Source: Lolium rigidum (lineage: Eukaryota > Streptophyta > Magnoliopsida > Poales > Poaceae). From it: a stretch of 64,000 bases of DNA. Every line of letters starts with the position of its first letter. Within the stretch, counting starts at the first letter, position 1. The notes under the pieces were generated by a model. It had not been told where the DNA came from. It ran no database searches and saw nothing but the letters and a program-made list of their open reading frames with translations. A program made the translations under genes and the position numbers. Shown here piece by piece: positions 20,601 to 32,458 of this stretch. The stretch spans positions 395,294,249 through 395,358,248 of the forward strand of contig NC_061510.1 in assembly GCF_022539505.1 (NCBI RefSeq), written 5' to 3'.

Positions 20601-23027
20601 TTAAACAAGTTTAAAACATGAAAATGAAATGGGAAGTGTGTATCCTTCTTAGTCAGTCTAAAATGAAGCTTTGGGATGTTCTTGAAATTTCCATGTTTGA
20701 AACCCAAAACCACTTAAGACAGAGTTTTTGGTTAGGTGTAGATACATGATTTTTCTTGTTTGAATATGTCTAGACCTTGTTTATCAACTTGAATGCTTAT
20801 GACATAAGAAGGCTATATATGTGCTTTGGTTTTCCATTTTTTCATTTTTTCGAATTTTTTATGCCCATTTAAATATTGGTCAAATCCTAGGTTTGACCAA
20901 GGTTTAATCAAGTTTAAAACATGACAATGAAAAGGTAAGAATGAATCCTTTCTTAGTCACTCTAAAATGAAGGTACTTGAAATTTTTATGTTTGAAACAC
21001 AAAACCCCAGTTCTCTTCATATGTTTGACTTCATAAGACAGAGTTTAGGGTTAGGGGTAGATATGATACGTAGTACATGATATTTCTGGTTTGAATATGT
21101 CTAGACCTTGTTTATCAACTTGAATGCTTACTATATGACATAAGAAGGCTATATATGTGCTTTGGTTTTTCATTTTTTTATTTTTTTGAATTTTTACGCC
21201 CGTTTGAATCTTGGTCAAATCCTAGGTTTGACCAAGGTTAAAACAAGTTTAAAACATGGCAATGAAAAGGTAAGCATGGATCCTTCTTAGTCACTCTAAA
21301 ATGAAGCTTTTGGGAGGTTTGTGAAATTTCCATGTTTGAAACCCAAAATCCTAGGTTTGACCGGAATCCTAGGTTTGGGAGGTTTGGGTTTCAAACATGG
21401 AAATTTCACAAACCTCCCAAAAGCTTCATTTTACAGTGACTAAGGAGGATCCATGCTTACCTTTTGGCTTAAACGTTTGAAACCAAAAACCACTTCTCTT
21501 CATGCATGCTTGACTTCATAAGACAGAGTTTAGCTAGGGTACGTTAGGGGGTGTAGATACATGATTTCCTGGTTTGAATATGTCTAGACCTTGTTTATCA
21601 ACTTAATTGATTGCTTACTATATGACATAAGACGACTACGTGCCTTGGTTTTCATTTTTGGTTTTTTTTTGAATTTTATGCTCATATATTTGAATCTTGG
21701 TCAAATCCTAGGTTTGACCAAGATTTAAACAAGTTTAAAACATGAAAATGAAAAGGGAAGCATGTATCCTTCTTAGTCACTCTAAAATGAAGCTTTTGGG
21801 ATGTTCTTGAAATTTCCATGTTTGAAACCCAAAACGACTTCTCTTCATGCTAGACTTCATAAGATCAACATGGGGTAGATACATGATTTGTCCGGTTTGG
21901 ATATACCTAGACCTCGTTTAACTTGAATGCATACGATATGACATAAGAAGACTACGTGCTTTTGTTTTTCATTATTCTGATTTTTTTGAATTTTGTGCCC
22001 ACCCATTTGTATCTTGGTCAAATCCTAGGCTTGATAATGATTTAAACAAGATTAAAATATGAAAATGCAAAGGTAAGCATGGATCCTTCTTAGTCACTCT
22101 AAAATGAAGCTTTTGGGAGCAAAACCACTTCTCTTCATATGCTTGACTTCATAAGACGGAGTTTAGGGGTTAGGGGGTATAGATACATGATTTGTCTAGT
22201 TTGAATATGTCTAGACCTTGTTTATCAACTTAATTGGCTTACTATATGACATAAGAAAACTATTTGCTTTGGTTTTTCTTTTTCCTGATTTTTTTCAATT
22301 TTGATGCCCATTTGAATCTTGTCAAATCCTAGGTTTGACCGAGATAATTTAAACAAGCTTAAAACATGAATATGAAAAGGGAAGCATGTATCCTTCTTTG
22401 TCACTCTAAAATGAAGTTTTTGGGAGGTTTTTCAAATTTCCATGTTTGAAACCCAAAACCACTTCTCTTCATATGCTTGACTTCATAAGATAGAGTTCAG
22501 GGGTTAGGGGGTATAGATACATGATTTGTCTAGTTTGAATATGTCTAGACCTTGTTTATCAACTTTAATGCTTACTATATGACATAAGAAAACTATTTGC
22601 TTTGGTTTTCTTTTTCTGACTTTTTTTTCAATTTTGATGCCCATTTGAATCTTGTCAAATCCTAGGTTTGACCAAGATAATTTAAACAAGCTTAAAACAT
22701 GAATATGAAAAGGGGAGCATGTATCCTTCTTAGTCACTCTAAAATGTAGTTTTTGGGAGGTTTTTGAAATTTCCATGTTTGAAACCCAAAACCACTTCTC
22801 TTCACATGCTTGACTTCATAAGACAGAGTTTAGGGGTTAGGGGTATAGATACATGATTTGTCCGGTTTAATATGTCTAGACCTTGTTTATCAACTTTAAT
22901 GCTTACTATATGACATAAGAAGACTATGTGATTTGGTTTTTCATTTTTCTCGTTTTTTAATTTTCTCGCCCATTTGAATCTTGGTCAAATCCTAGGTTTG
23001 ACCAAGATTTAGACAAGTTTAACACGT
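20601..23027 (-). repeat. Satellite array, reverse arm (~7 units)
   Basis: The reverse complement of the forward unit recurs with the anchor GAAATTTCCATG near 20677, 21323, 21808, 22433 and 22767, plus degenerate copies. The arm ends TTTAGACAAGTTTAACACGT, the mirror image of the forward arm's start ACGTGTTAAACTTGTCTAAA at 17924. The two arms are therefore true ends of one inverted structure, not a random array turn. Confidence 0.85.
21265..21465. repeat. 83-bp near-perfect inverted repeat with 35-bp loop
   Basis: Arm 21265-21347 is mirrored by 21383-21465 with only two or three mismatches, and 48 bp around the ATGTTTGAAACCCA core match exactly. The loop holds two copies of ATCCTAGGTTTG. It is a satellite unit locally flipped on itself inside the reverse arm. 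Confidence 0.85.
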
Positions 23028-23769
23028 AAATGAGTTAACTTGGATTTCCTACCCTTGAATCCATAGGAAACTTTGTTCTAATGCACTATTATAATCAACC
23101 GAGTTTTTACACCAACAGGTCCGTCACTTACGTGTGGTGCCCACGCTTGAGGTCCCACACTTCAGTGAGCACAAGTCACGTGCAATAGGTACGCAAACTC
23201 CCAGCCATCTTCTTTGTCAAGAGAAGACGCATCAGGATGCGTATTGGAAGTCTGTGGGTCCTTCTGGATCCTTCCGTTGTCCCTCTCACAAAAAAACAAA
23301 TCTCTCTCATTCTCGGCCTCGCTCGCTCGCTCGCACCTCCTGCTCACTGACAAACCCTGCACAAAAGTCAACATCATCACCCGAAAAAGGGGAGACACCA
23401 TAATGCTCTCCCTTCTTCTCTCCTTCCGAGTGATCCCTCTTCCTCCGAGTTTCACTCGACGGGCAAACACCCATGTGCTGCATAGTAATAATAAAAAGGT
23501 AGTACTCGTAGAAAAATCGATATACGAATCCGTAATTAAATAGGTTAAACTAGGTTTTTGCCCAGTTCTACGGATCAAGGGTTCAAAAAATCCAACTACG
23601 GGTTCGAACAACACGATTCTAATCCAAGATTTTTTCGACCTAGGTCACCCAAATGGCCTCAAACTATAGGGTTAGCATCTAGTGCAGTATGTGTGAAAAT
23701 GTATGCACTATGTGTGCTATAACTTGTATGTCTTTCATATTTGAACCAAATTTGAATAAGTTTGAAATA
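23028..23769. other. Non-satellite island within the array
   Basis: Mixed-composition sequence with a CT-rich, 5'-leader-like patch (23270-23460, including GCTCGCTCGCTCGC). An ORF of 150 codons on the minus strand (23162-23614) is unrecognised and probably chance. The satellite resumes in reverse orientation after it. Confidence 0.4.
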
Positions 23770-24258
23770 TTTGAAAAGGGGCTTTTGGCTCAAACGTTTA
23801 AAACCAAAAACCACTTCTCTTCATGCATGCTTGACTTCATAAGACAGAGTTTAGCTAGGGTTAGGGGATAGATGCATGATTTTCCTGGTTTGAATATGTC
23901 TAGACCTACTTTATCAACTTAATTGAATGCTTACTATATGACATAAGAATACTATGTGCATTGTTTTTTATTTTTTGATTTTTTTAAAATTGTATGCCCA
24001 TTTGAATCTTGGTCAAATCCTAGGTTTGAACATGGTTTAAACAAGTTTAAATCATGAATATGAAAAATTAAGCATCTATATATCCTTCTTAGTCACTCCA
24101 AAATGTAGCTCTTGGGAGGTTTTTTCGAAATTTCCATGTTTGAAACCAAAACCACTTCTCTTCATGCATGCTTGACTTCATAAGACAGAGTTTAGCTAGG
24201 GCGTTAGGGGTAGATACATGATTTTCCTGGTTTGAATATGTCTAGGCCTGGTTTATCA
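23770..24258 (-). repeat. Satellite array, further reverse units up to the gap
   Basis: Same unit type as 20601-23027, with the anchor GAAATTTCCATG at about 24130. It runs into the N gap, so the array length is unknown. Confidence 0.8.
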
Positions 24259-24358
24259 NNNNNNNNNNNNNNNNNNNNNNNNNNNNNNNNNNNNNNNNNN
24301 NNNNNNNNNNNNNNNNNNNNNNNNNNNNNNNNNNNNNNNNNNNNNNNNNNNNNNNNNN
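24259..24358. other. Scaffold gap 1 (100 N)
   Basis: A run of exactly 100 N, the usual placeholder for unknown length. Satellite lies on the left and an Athila-like element interior on the right. Confidence 0.95.
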
Positions 24359-25851
24359 GTACATATTCAATACCACAATAGTTTTTAGGCTATTTGTCCC
24401 ATGAGCTATATATTGCAAAGGTAAAGGATAGAAATTTTAAAGGTAGCACTCAAGCAATTTACTTTGGAATGGCGGAGAAATACCATGTAGTAGGTAGGTA
24501 TGGTGGACACAAATGGCATAGTGGTTGGCTCAAGGATTTTGGATGCATGAGAAGTATTCCCTCTCGATACAAGGTTTAGGCTAGCAAGGTTATTTGAAAC
24601 AAACACAAGGATGAACCGGTGCAGCAAAAATCACATAAAAGACATATTGTAAACATTATAAGACTCTACACCGTCTTCCTTGTTGTTCAAACTCAATACT
24701 AGAAATTATCTAGACTTTAGAGAGACCAAATATGCAAACCAAATTTAGCAAGCTCTAGGTGTTTCTTCATTAATAGGTGCAAAGTATATGATGCAAGAGC
24801 TTAAACATGAGCACAGCAATTGCCAAGTATCAAATTATTCAAGACATTTTAGAATTACTACATGTAGCATTTCCCGATTCCAACCATATAACAATTTAAC
24901 GAAGAAGATTCAACCTTCGCCATGAATACTATGAGTAAAGCCTAAGGACATATTTGTCCATATGCAACAGCGGAGCGTGTCTCTCTCCCACACAATGAAT
25001 GCTAGGATCCATTTTATTCAAACAAAAACAAAAACAAAAACAAACCAACGCTCCAAGCAAAGCACATAAGATGTAATGGAATAAAAATATAGTTTCAGGG
25101 GAGGAACCTGATAATGTTGTCGATGAAGAAGGGGATGCCTTGGGCATCCCCAAGCTTAGACGCTTGAGTCTTCTTAAAATATGCAGGGGTGAACCACCGG
25201 GGCATCCCCAAGCTTAGAGCTTTCACTCTCCTTGATCATATTGTATCATCCTCCTCTCTTGATCCTTGAAAACTTCCTCCACACCAAACTCGAAACAACT
25301 CATTAGAGGGTTAGTGCACAATAAAAATTCACATGTTCAGAGGTGACATAATCATTATTAACACTTCTGGACATTGCACAAAGCTACTGGACATTAATGG
25401 AACAAAGGAATTCATCCATCATAGCAAAAGAGGCAATGCGAAATAAAAGGCAGAATCTATCAAAACAGAACAGTCCGTAAAGACGGATTTTATTGAGGCA
25501 CCAGACTTGCTCAAATGAAAATGCCCAAAATTAATGAAAGTTGCGTACATATCTGAGGATCACGCACGTAAATTGGCATATTTTTCTGAGCTACCTACAG
25601 AGAGGCAGGTCGAAATTCGTGACAGACAAAGAAATCTGTTTCTGCGCAGTAATCCAAATCTAGTATGAACCTTACTATCAACGACTTTACTTGGCACAAC
25701 AATGCACAAAACTAAGATAAGGAGAGGTTGCTACAGTAGTAAACAACTTCCAAGACTCAAATATAAAATAAAATTACTGTAGTAAAAACATGGGTTGTCT
25801 CCCATAAGCACTTTTCTTTAACGCCTTTCAGCTAGGCGCAGAAAGTGTATA

Positions 25852-26488
25852 TCAAGTATTATCAAGAGACGAAGTATCAACATCATAATTTGTTCTAATA
25901 ATAGAATCAAAAGGTAACTTCATTCTATTTCTAGGGAAGTGTTCCATACCTTTCTTGAGAGGAAATTGATATTTAATATTACCTTCCTTCATATCAATGA
26001 TAGCTCCAACAGGTTCGAAGAAAAGGTCTTCCCAATATAATGGGACAAGATGCATTGCATTCAATATCCAAGACAACAAAATCAACGGGGACAAGGTTAT
26101 TGTTAACGGTAATGCGAACATTATCAACTCTCCCCAAAGGTTTCTTTATAGCATTATCAACAAGATTAACATCCAAATAACAGTTTTTCAATGGTGGCAA
26201 ATTAAGCATATCATAAATTTTCTTAGGCATAACGGAAATACTTGCACCAAGATCACATAAAGCATTACAATCAAAGTCATTGACCTTCATCTTAATGATG
26301 GGCTCCCAACCATCTTCTAACTTTCTAGGAATAGAAGTTTCAAGTTTTAGTTTCTCTTCTCTAGCTTTTATGAGAGCATTTGTAATATGTTTTGTGAAAG
26401 CCAAGTTTATAGCACTAGCATTAGGACTCTTAGCAAGATTTTGTAAGAACGTTATAACTTCAGAGATGTGGCAATAATCAAAATCCAA
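25852..26488 (-). pseudogene. Athila-like retropepsin domain
   Basis: The motif LCDLGASISVMP (D-L-G-A-S active-site form used by Athila proteases) is followed by a GRVDNVRI block and CPIILGRPFLRT, the canonical second conserved motif. The frame slips just after LRT (about 25995-26010), and the final part (IIDMKEGNIKYQFPLKKGMEHFP) reads in a neighbouring frame to a stop at 25852. The role in the family is cleavage of Gag. The ORF stops here instead of running into polymerase. Confidence 0.8.
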
Positions 26489-27971
26489 ACCATTATAATC
26501 TAAAGCAATGGGATCATCATCCCCAATGTTGGAAAAAAATTCAGCAGTTTTATCACGAGGCGGTTTCAGTGAGTTTTAGCGATTTCGAGGCAATTTTGCA
26601 CGCTTTGTACTAGAAGTAGTAACATTGCCAACACCAATTATTTTACCATTGATAGTAGTAGGTGCAGAAACATGTGAAGCATTATCATTACTAGTGGTGG
26701 TAATAGTCCAAACTTTAGCTACATTATTCTCTTTAGCCAGTTTTTCATTTTCTTCTCTTTCCCACCTAGCATGCAATTCGGCCATCAATCTTATATTCTC
26801 ATTAATTCTAACTTGGATGGCATTTGCTGTAGTAACAATTTTATTTTCAATATCCTTATTAGGCATAACTTTCGATTTCAAAAGATCAACATCAGAGGCA
26901 AGACTATCAACCTTAGAAGCGAGAATATCAATTTTATTGAGTTTTTCCTCAACAGATTTGTTAAAAGCAGTTTGTGTACTAATAAATTCTTTAAGCATAG
27001 CTTCAAGTCCAGGGGTGTGTTCCTATTATTGTTGTAAGAATTCCCATAAGAATTACCATAACCGTTACCATTATTATAAGGATATGGCCTATAGTTATTA
27101 CTAGAATTGTTCGATAAGCATTGTTGTTGAAATTATTATTTTTAATGAAGTTTACATCAACATGTTCTTCTTGGGCAACCAATGAAGCTAACGGAACATT
27201 ATTAGGATCAACATTAGTCCTATCATTCACAAGCATAGACATAATAGCATCAATCTTATCACTCAAGGAAGAGGTTTCTTCGACAGAATTTACCTTCTTA
27301 CCTTGTGGAGTTCTTTCCGTGTGCCATTCAGAGTAATTAATCATCATATTATCAAGAAGTTTTGTTGCTTCACCAAGAGTGGTGGACATAAAGGTACCTC
27401 CAGCAGCTGAATCCAATAGGTTCCGCGAAGAAAAGTTCAGTCTTGCATAAAAGGTTTGGATGATCATCCAAGTAGCCAGTCCATGGGTTGGGCAATTTTT
27501 TACCAAAGATTTCATTCTTTCTCAAGCTTGTGCAACATGCTCATTATCCAATTGTTTAAAATTCATTATGCTACTCCTCAAAGATATAATTTTAGCAGGG
27601 GGATAATATCTACCAATAAAAGCATCCTTGCATTTAGTCCATGAATCAATACTATTCTTAGGCGAGAGATAGCAACCAATCTTTAGCTCTTCCTCTTAAT
27701 GAGAAAGGAAACAATTTTAATTTTATAATGTCACCATCTACATCTTTATACTTTTGCATTTCACACAATTCAACAAAATTATTGAGATGGGCAGCAGCAT
27801 CATCAGAACTAACACCAGAAAATTGCTCTCGCATAACAAGATTCGAGTAAAGCGAGGTTTAATTTCAAAGAATTCTGCTGTAGTAGCAGGTGGAGCAATA
27901 GGTGTGCATAAGAAATCATTATTATTTGTGGTTGTGAAGTCACACAACTTAGTATTTTCAGGAGTGGCCAT
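26489..27971 (-). pseudogene. Athila-like gag, fragmented
   Basis: The N-terminus MATPENTKLCDFTTTNNNDF begins at 27971. A middle segment (27515-27003) contains VKNCPTHGLATWMIIQTFYA, typical of the retrotransposon Gag fold, and a later segment (26998-26576) carries LHARWEREENEKLAKENNVA. At least three frame changes or stops break it. A CCHC zinc knuckle is not evident. In the family the protein forms the virus-like particle. The primer site lies about 230 bp upstream. Confidence 0.8.
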
Positions 27972-28197
27972 TTTAGCAGTAGTAAATAAAGCAAACTAGA
28001 TAAAGTAAATGCAAGTAACTAATTTTTTTTTGTGTTTTTGATATAGAGTGCAATACAGTAAATAAAGTAAAGGTAGCAACTAATTTTTTTGTGTTTTGAT
28101 ATAATGCAGCAAACAAAGTAGTAAATAAAATAAAGCAAGACAAAAACAAAGTAAAGAGATCGGATTGTGGAGACTCCCCTTGCAGCGTGTCTTGATC

Positions 28198-28215
28198 TCC
28201 CCGGCAACGGCGCCA
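28198..28215 (-). other. Primer binding site for tRNA-Asp(GUC), element A2
   Basis: TCCCCGGCAACGGCGCCA, identical to the site in element A1, 11 bp from the LTR. Confidence 0.85.
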
Positions 28216-28226
28216 AAAATTTAGCT

Positions 28227-29818
28227 TGATGACGCGTAAAGCACACGCCCGTTGGGAACCCCAAGTGGAAGGTGTGATGCGTACAGCAGCAAGTTTCCTC
28301 GGTAAGAAACCAAGGTTTATCGAACCAGTAGGAGTCAAGAAGCACGTCGAAGGTTGATGGCGGCGGGATGTAGTGCGGCGCAACACCGGGGATTCCGGCG
28401 CCAACGTGGAACCTGCACAACACAACCAAAGTACTTTGCCCCAACGAAACAGGTGAGGTTGTCAATCTCACCGGCTTGCTGTAACAAAGGATTAGATGTA
28501 TAGTGTGGATGATGATTGTTTGCGGAAAACGGTAGAACAAGTATTGCAGTAGATTGTATTCAATGTAAAAGAATGGACCGGGGTCCACAGTTCACTAGAG
28601 GTGTCTCTCCCATAAGATAAATAGCATGTTGGGTGAACAAATTACAGTCGGGCAATTGACAAATAGAGAGGGCATGACCATGCACATACATGATATGATG
28701 AGTATTGTGAGATTTAATTGGGAATTACGACAAAGTACATAGACCGCTATCCAGCATGCATCTATGCCTAAAAAGTCCACCTTCAGGTTATCATCCGAAC
28801 CCCTTCCGGTATTAAGTTGCAAACAACAGACAATTGCATTAAGTATGGTGCGTAATGTAATCAATAACTACATCCTCGGACATAGCATCAATGTTTTATC
28901 CCTAGTGGCAACGAGCACATCCACAACCTTAGAACTTTCCGTCACTGTCCCAGATTTAATGGAGGCATGAACCCACTATCGAGCATAAATACTCCCTCTT
29001 GGAGTTAAGAGTAAAAACTTGGCCAGAGCCTCTACTAATAACGGAGAGCATGCAAGATCATAAACAACACCTAGGTAATAGATTGATAATCAACATAACA
29101 TAGTATTCTCTATCCATCGGATCCCGACAAACACAACATATAGAATTACAGATAGATGATCTTGATCATGTTAGGCAGCTCACAAGATCCGACAATGAAG
29201 CACATGAGGAGAAGACGACCATCTAGCTACTGCTATGGACCCATAGTCCAGCGGTGAACTACTCACTCATCACTCCGGAGGCGACCATGGCGGTGAAGAG
29301 TCCTCCGGGAGATGATTCCCCTCTCCGGCAGGGTGCCGGAGGCGATCTCCTGAATCCCCCGAGATGGGATTGGTGGCGGCGGCGTCTCTGGAAGGTTTTC
29401 CGTATCGTGGCTCTCGGTACTGGGGGTTTCGCGACGAAGGCTTTAAGTAGGCGGAAGGGCAGGTCAAGAGGCGACGCGAGGGGACCACACAACAGGCCGG
29501 CGCGGCCAGGGCTTGGGCCGCGCCGCCATGGTGTGTCGCCACCTCGTGGCCCCACTTCGACTCTCCCTCGGACTTCTGGAAGCTTCGTGCAAAAATAGGC
29601 CCCTGGGCGTTGATTTCGTCCAATTCCGAGAATATTTCCTTACTAGGATTTCTGAAACCAAAAACAGCAGAAAACAGCAACCGGCTCTTCGGCATCTCGT
29701 TAATAGGTTAGTGCCGGAAAATGCATAAATACGACATATAATGTGTATAAAACATGTAGATATCATCAATAATGTGGCATGGAACATAAGAAATTATCGA
29801 TACGTCGGATACGTATCA
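28227..29818 (-). repeat. 5' LTR of element A2
   Basis: A 1592-bp LTR of the subtype with the ACTTAAAG promoter word and the ...GCGTCATCA end. Right flank AGCCC (29819-29823). Confidence 0.85.
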
Positions 29819-30255
29819 AGCCCGATGAAAGGACTTCAGAGATTTGGAGTAAAGGGAAAGTTAAGCCCTAGGTACATCGGACCTTTCAAGATTCTGAGTC
29901 AAAACCGAGGGTTAGCTTTTGAATTGGAACTACCAGGAAAGCTATCTCAGGTTCACAACGTATTCCATGTGTCACAACTCAGAAAGTGTTTGAAGACCCC
30001 AGATGAACCAGTATCACATGAAGAGCTCGAGTTACAACCAGACTTGACCTACATCGAGAAGCCAGCGAAGATTCTCGAGGAGAACCGGAAACAACTCGGG
30101 AATCGAGCCATAAAATACCGCAAGATACAATGGAAGCATCATCCCGAGAGGGAAGCTACCCGGGAAAAGGAGGAAGACTCGAGGAAAACATACCCCGAAC
30201 TCTTCGGGTATTACAACCACAACTTCGGGACGAAGTTTTCTTTAAGGGGAAAGGC
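29819..30255 (+). pseudogene. Chromovirus integrase C-terminus and chromodomain
   Basis: The frame reads a post-core integrase segment (PRYIGPFKILSQ...VFHVSQLRKC, the GPF/Y-type module), then a chromodomain-like stretch (KPAKILEENRKQLGNRAIKY, then IQWKHHPEREAT) and a short tail ending just before the polypurine tract AAGGGGAAAGGC. The apparent start at 29741 belongs to the Athila-like LTR. In chromoviruses this domain steers integration to marked chromatin. The rest of pol is separated by element A2. Confidence 0.8.
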
Positions 30256-30595
30256 TGTAATGTCCCAGGTTTAGAGACGATCGAGGGGTAGATTTTAGAA
30301 AGGGATGTGCATTGCATCGTAAATTCTGGGGAAATTTCACGCTTTTAAAACAAAATTGCATCGAAGGGGGACAAGTTTCTCTCTCGACATCCTACAGGGT
30401 TAGGGTTTCGAGAGTGCGATAAACTTGTTCTTACTTAACTAGATTAGGGTTTTGAGAAGAGAGAAGAGAAGATGCATCACAATCTTAAGTTGTATGATTG
30501 AATTCAAACCAAATTTGAATTTGAATTTCAAATTCAAACATCAAATGGATATCACATAATTGAAACTTGAGATAATTTAATAAACAATTATCATT

Positions 30596-32458
30596 TTTTT
30601 TTGAACCTTTAACAGTAGGAAAGGCTCCTACTGCTTTATATATTAAATAAAGAAAGCATGACCCCTGGCAGGGTCATATATACAAGAGATTTACATGAAT
30701 GTTACACACCCCATGGACTTTGCCATCAGAGGCGGGGGCTTCACTATAAAGATTACAAAGTAGAAATAAAGTTGTTTATAAAAGGATGTAAACCCTCTCT
30801 GGTTCTATGCACCAAAAGTGCAAAATCTTCTTTGAAGCGTGCCAGCCATCTTTGGGTGTCTGGTTGCATGTTGTTGAACAACATATTATTTCTTTCTTTC
30901 CAAATGCTCCAAGATCCCAGAATTATAATTTCCATGTACATTGGCTGCACCCACTGTTGTTTTTGTTCTTCAATAATCTTCAGTCTGTCTCCTGTAACTG
31001 GCCATTGTATTTGAAGTCTTGCCCAACATTGCCTGCTGAAAGGGCAAAAAAAGAGCATGTGCTCAATTGTTTCCTCAGGTGGAGATGGACACATGAGGCA
31101 GTTATATGATGAGTTAATAGAGTAGTTTCTTCTCCTGAGCATGTTTCGTGTGTTGAGTCGATCCACCAGTACTAGCCACCAAAAAACTTCAGTTTAGGAG
31201 TGCATTTGGACTTCCATAGCCAGTTGAATGTTATGTGGGGTGTAATGTCCTTGAAGCAGAATTTGTAGTAAAGGCTAGATGAAAATTTTGCTGTCCCCCA
31301 TTCATAAGTCCATGAGTCATGATTCATCCCTGAAAAATTAATGTGACTAGAGAGGTGTTGAAGGGTTCTCACTTCAGCAAGGGCTTGTGGTGTCAAGGGC
31401 AGAGAGAAATTTTGTGATAGCTGGTTCGATGACAGGAAGTCTCTGACTGAGATATATTCATTGGTGGTGAATGAGAATGCTCGTGGGAATTCTTCCGAGT
31501 TGATATTGGTTAACCATTTATCCTTCCAAAATAAGGTAGCTCTCCCATCTCCAATCTGGCTGCAAGCAATTCCCCTGAATATAGGAACCAGTTTAAGTAT
31601 ATCTCTCCACCATGGAGAACCACAGGGGGCCATGGTATGAGGGATTTTGTTGGTATAGTAGGAATTCCATATCAAATGTACCCATGGTGTGTCAACTCTG
31701 TTATAAAATTTATGTAGGTATTTAAGTAGAAGGCCTTCATTTTGTATCCTTAAGTTTAGGACCCCCAAACCACCACTTTTTTTCGGTGTACAAACCATGT
31801 CCCAGGCAGCTAAAGAATTGCATTTTTCTCCATCATTTGTCTTCTTGTTCCATAAGCAATGCCTTCTGATCTTTTCCACATGCTCTAGAATTTTGGGGTT
31901 GATATGAATGGAGCACATTGTGAAATTAGCAATTGATGTGAGTAGTGAATTAACTACTGTGACACGTCCACTATAATTCATCATCAAGAACGTTGCTGAA
32001 ACTTTCCTCTCAATTCTATCCACCAAAGGCATTAAATCTTGAACAGAGGGTTTGGTGGTGCCAAGAGGTAGGCCCAAATATGTGAAGGGCATAGAAGCTA
32101 TTTTGCAACCCAGAAGACCAGCAATAGATGTTGCTCTCTCATCAGATAAATTTATGGGAATCAGTGAAGATTTGTGAAAATTTATTTGTAGTCCAGTAGA
32201 GGTTGCATAGTCCTGTAAGATAGCCTTCATTGTGTTAACTTGGTGACTGCAAGCTGGCATGATAATTAAGGTGTCATTTGCATATTGGACAACTGGATAA
32301 TCCATGTCAAAATCAGGTGAAAAGGGTGCTTGTAAAAGTCCATCTCTGAATGCTCTGTTGATAGCTGCTTGCAGGAGATCCGCAGCTAGAACAAAAATTA
32401 GAGGGGAGAGAGGATCTCCTTGTCTGACACCCCTTTTGCAGAAAAATTGTCTTCCAGG
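30596..32458 (-). mobile_element. 5'-truncated L1-like LINE with 16-bp target duplication
   Basis: The element ends in a short poly-A (T run at 30594-30602 on plus) and is flanked by ATAAACAATTATCATT at 30580-30595 and 32459-32474. The inverted LTR copy has the empty site with a single ATAAACAATTATCATT (46856-46871, minus), proving the boundaries. Only the 3' half of ORF2 and a 150-bp 3' region remain, as expected for target-primed reverse transcription that stopped early. Confidence 0.92.
30753..32458 (-). pseudogene. LINE ORF2 fragment: reverse transcriptase and zf-RVT
   Basis: It opens inside the RT domain (KRGVRQGDPLSPLIF) and contains the catalytic box as YANDTLI instead of YADDTLI, with the Asn codon at 32276-32278: a GAT-to-AAT change in an essential metal-binding Asp. 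A shortened T run (31181-31186) causes a frameshift and a stop at about 31172. The following frame carries the C-terminal zinc-knuckle (CLMCPSPPEETIEHMLFFC), ending at 30753. It was presumably supplied with enzyme by the source element; the copy itself is dead. Confidence 0.85.

Larger units (their letters stand above)
24359..29818 (-). mobile_element. Athila-like element A2 with gag-protease only
   Basis: Read right to left: 5' LTR 28227-29818, tRNA-Asp primer site, gag and protease region 27971-25852, then directly the conserved non-coding 3' region (25851-24359) with both internal polypurine-tract copies (25144-25159 and 25202-25217). No reverse transcriptase or integrase exists between protease and 3' region. 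The 3' LTR lies in or beyond the gap. The element interrupts the chromovirus at 29818/29819. Confidence 0.85.

Noticed and set aside
23162..23614. 150-codon ORF on the minus strand in the island between satellite blocks
   Set aside because: No recognisable domain; it overlaps a CT-rich leader-like tract and an opposing 109-codon ORF.
17924..24258. Possible CRISPR array or interstitial telomere repeat
   Set aside because: Units are ~325 bp without a short repeat plus unique spacer layout, and this is a plant nuclear genome. CCCCTAACCCCTAAACT resembles telomere sequence but occurs once per unit and is not tandem TTTAGGG.
26625..27104. 159-codon plus-strand ORF
   Set aside because: Complement of the gag region; hydrophobic Ser/Leu composition is a shadow effect.
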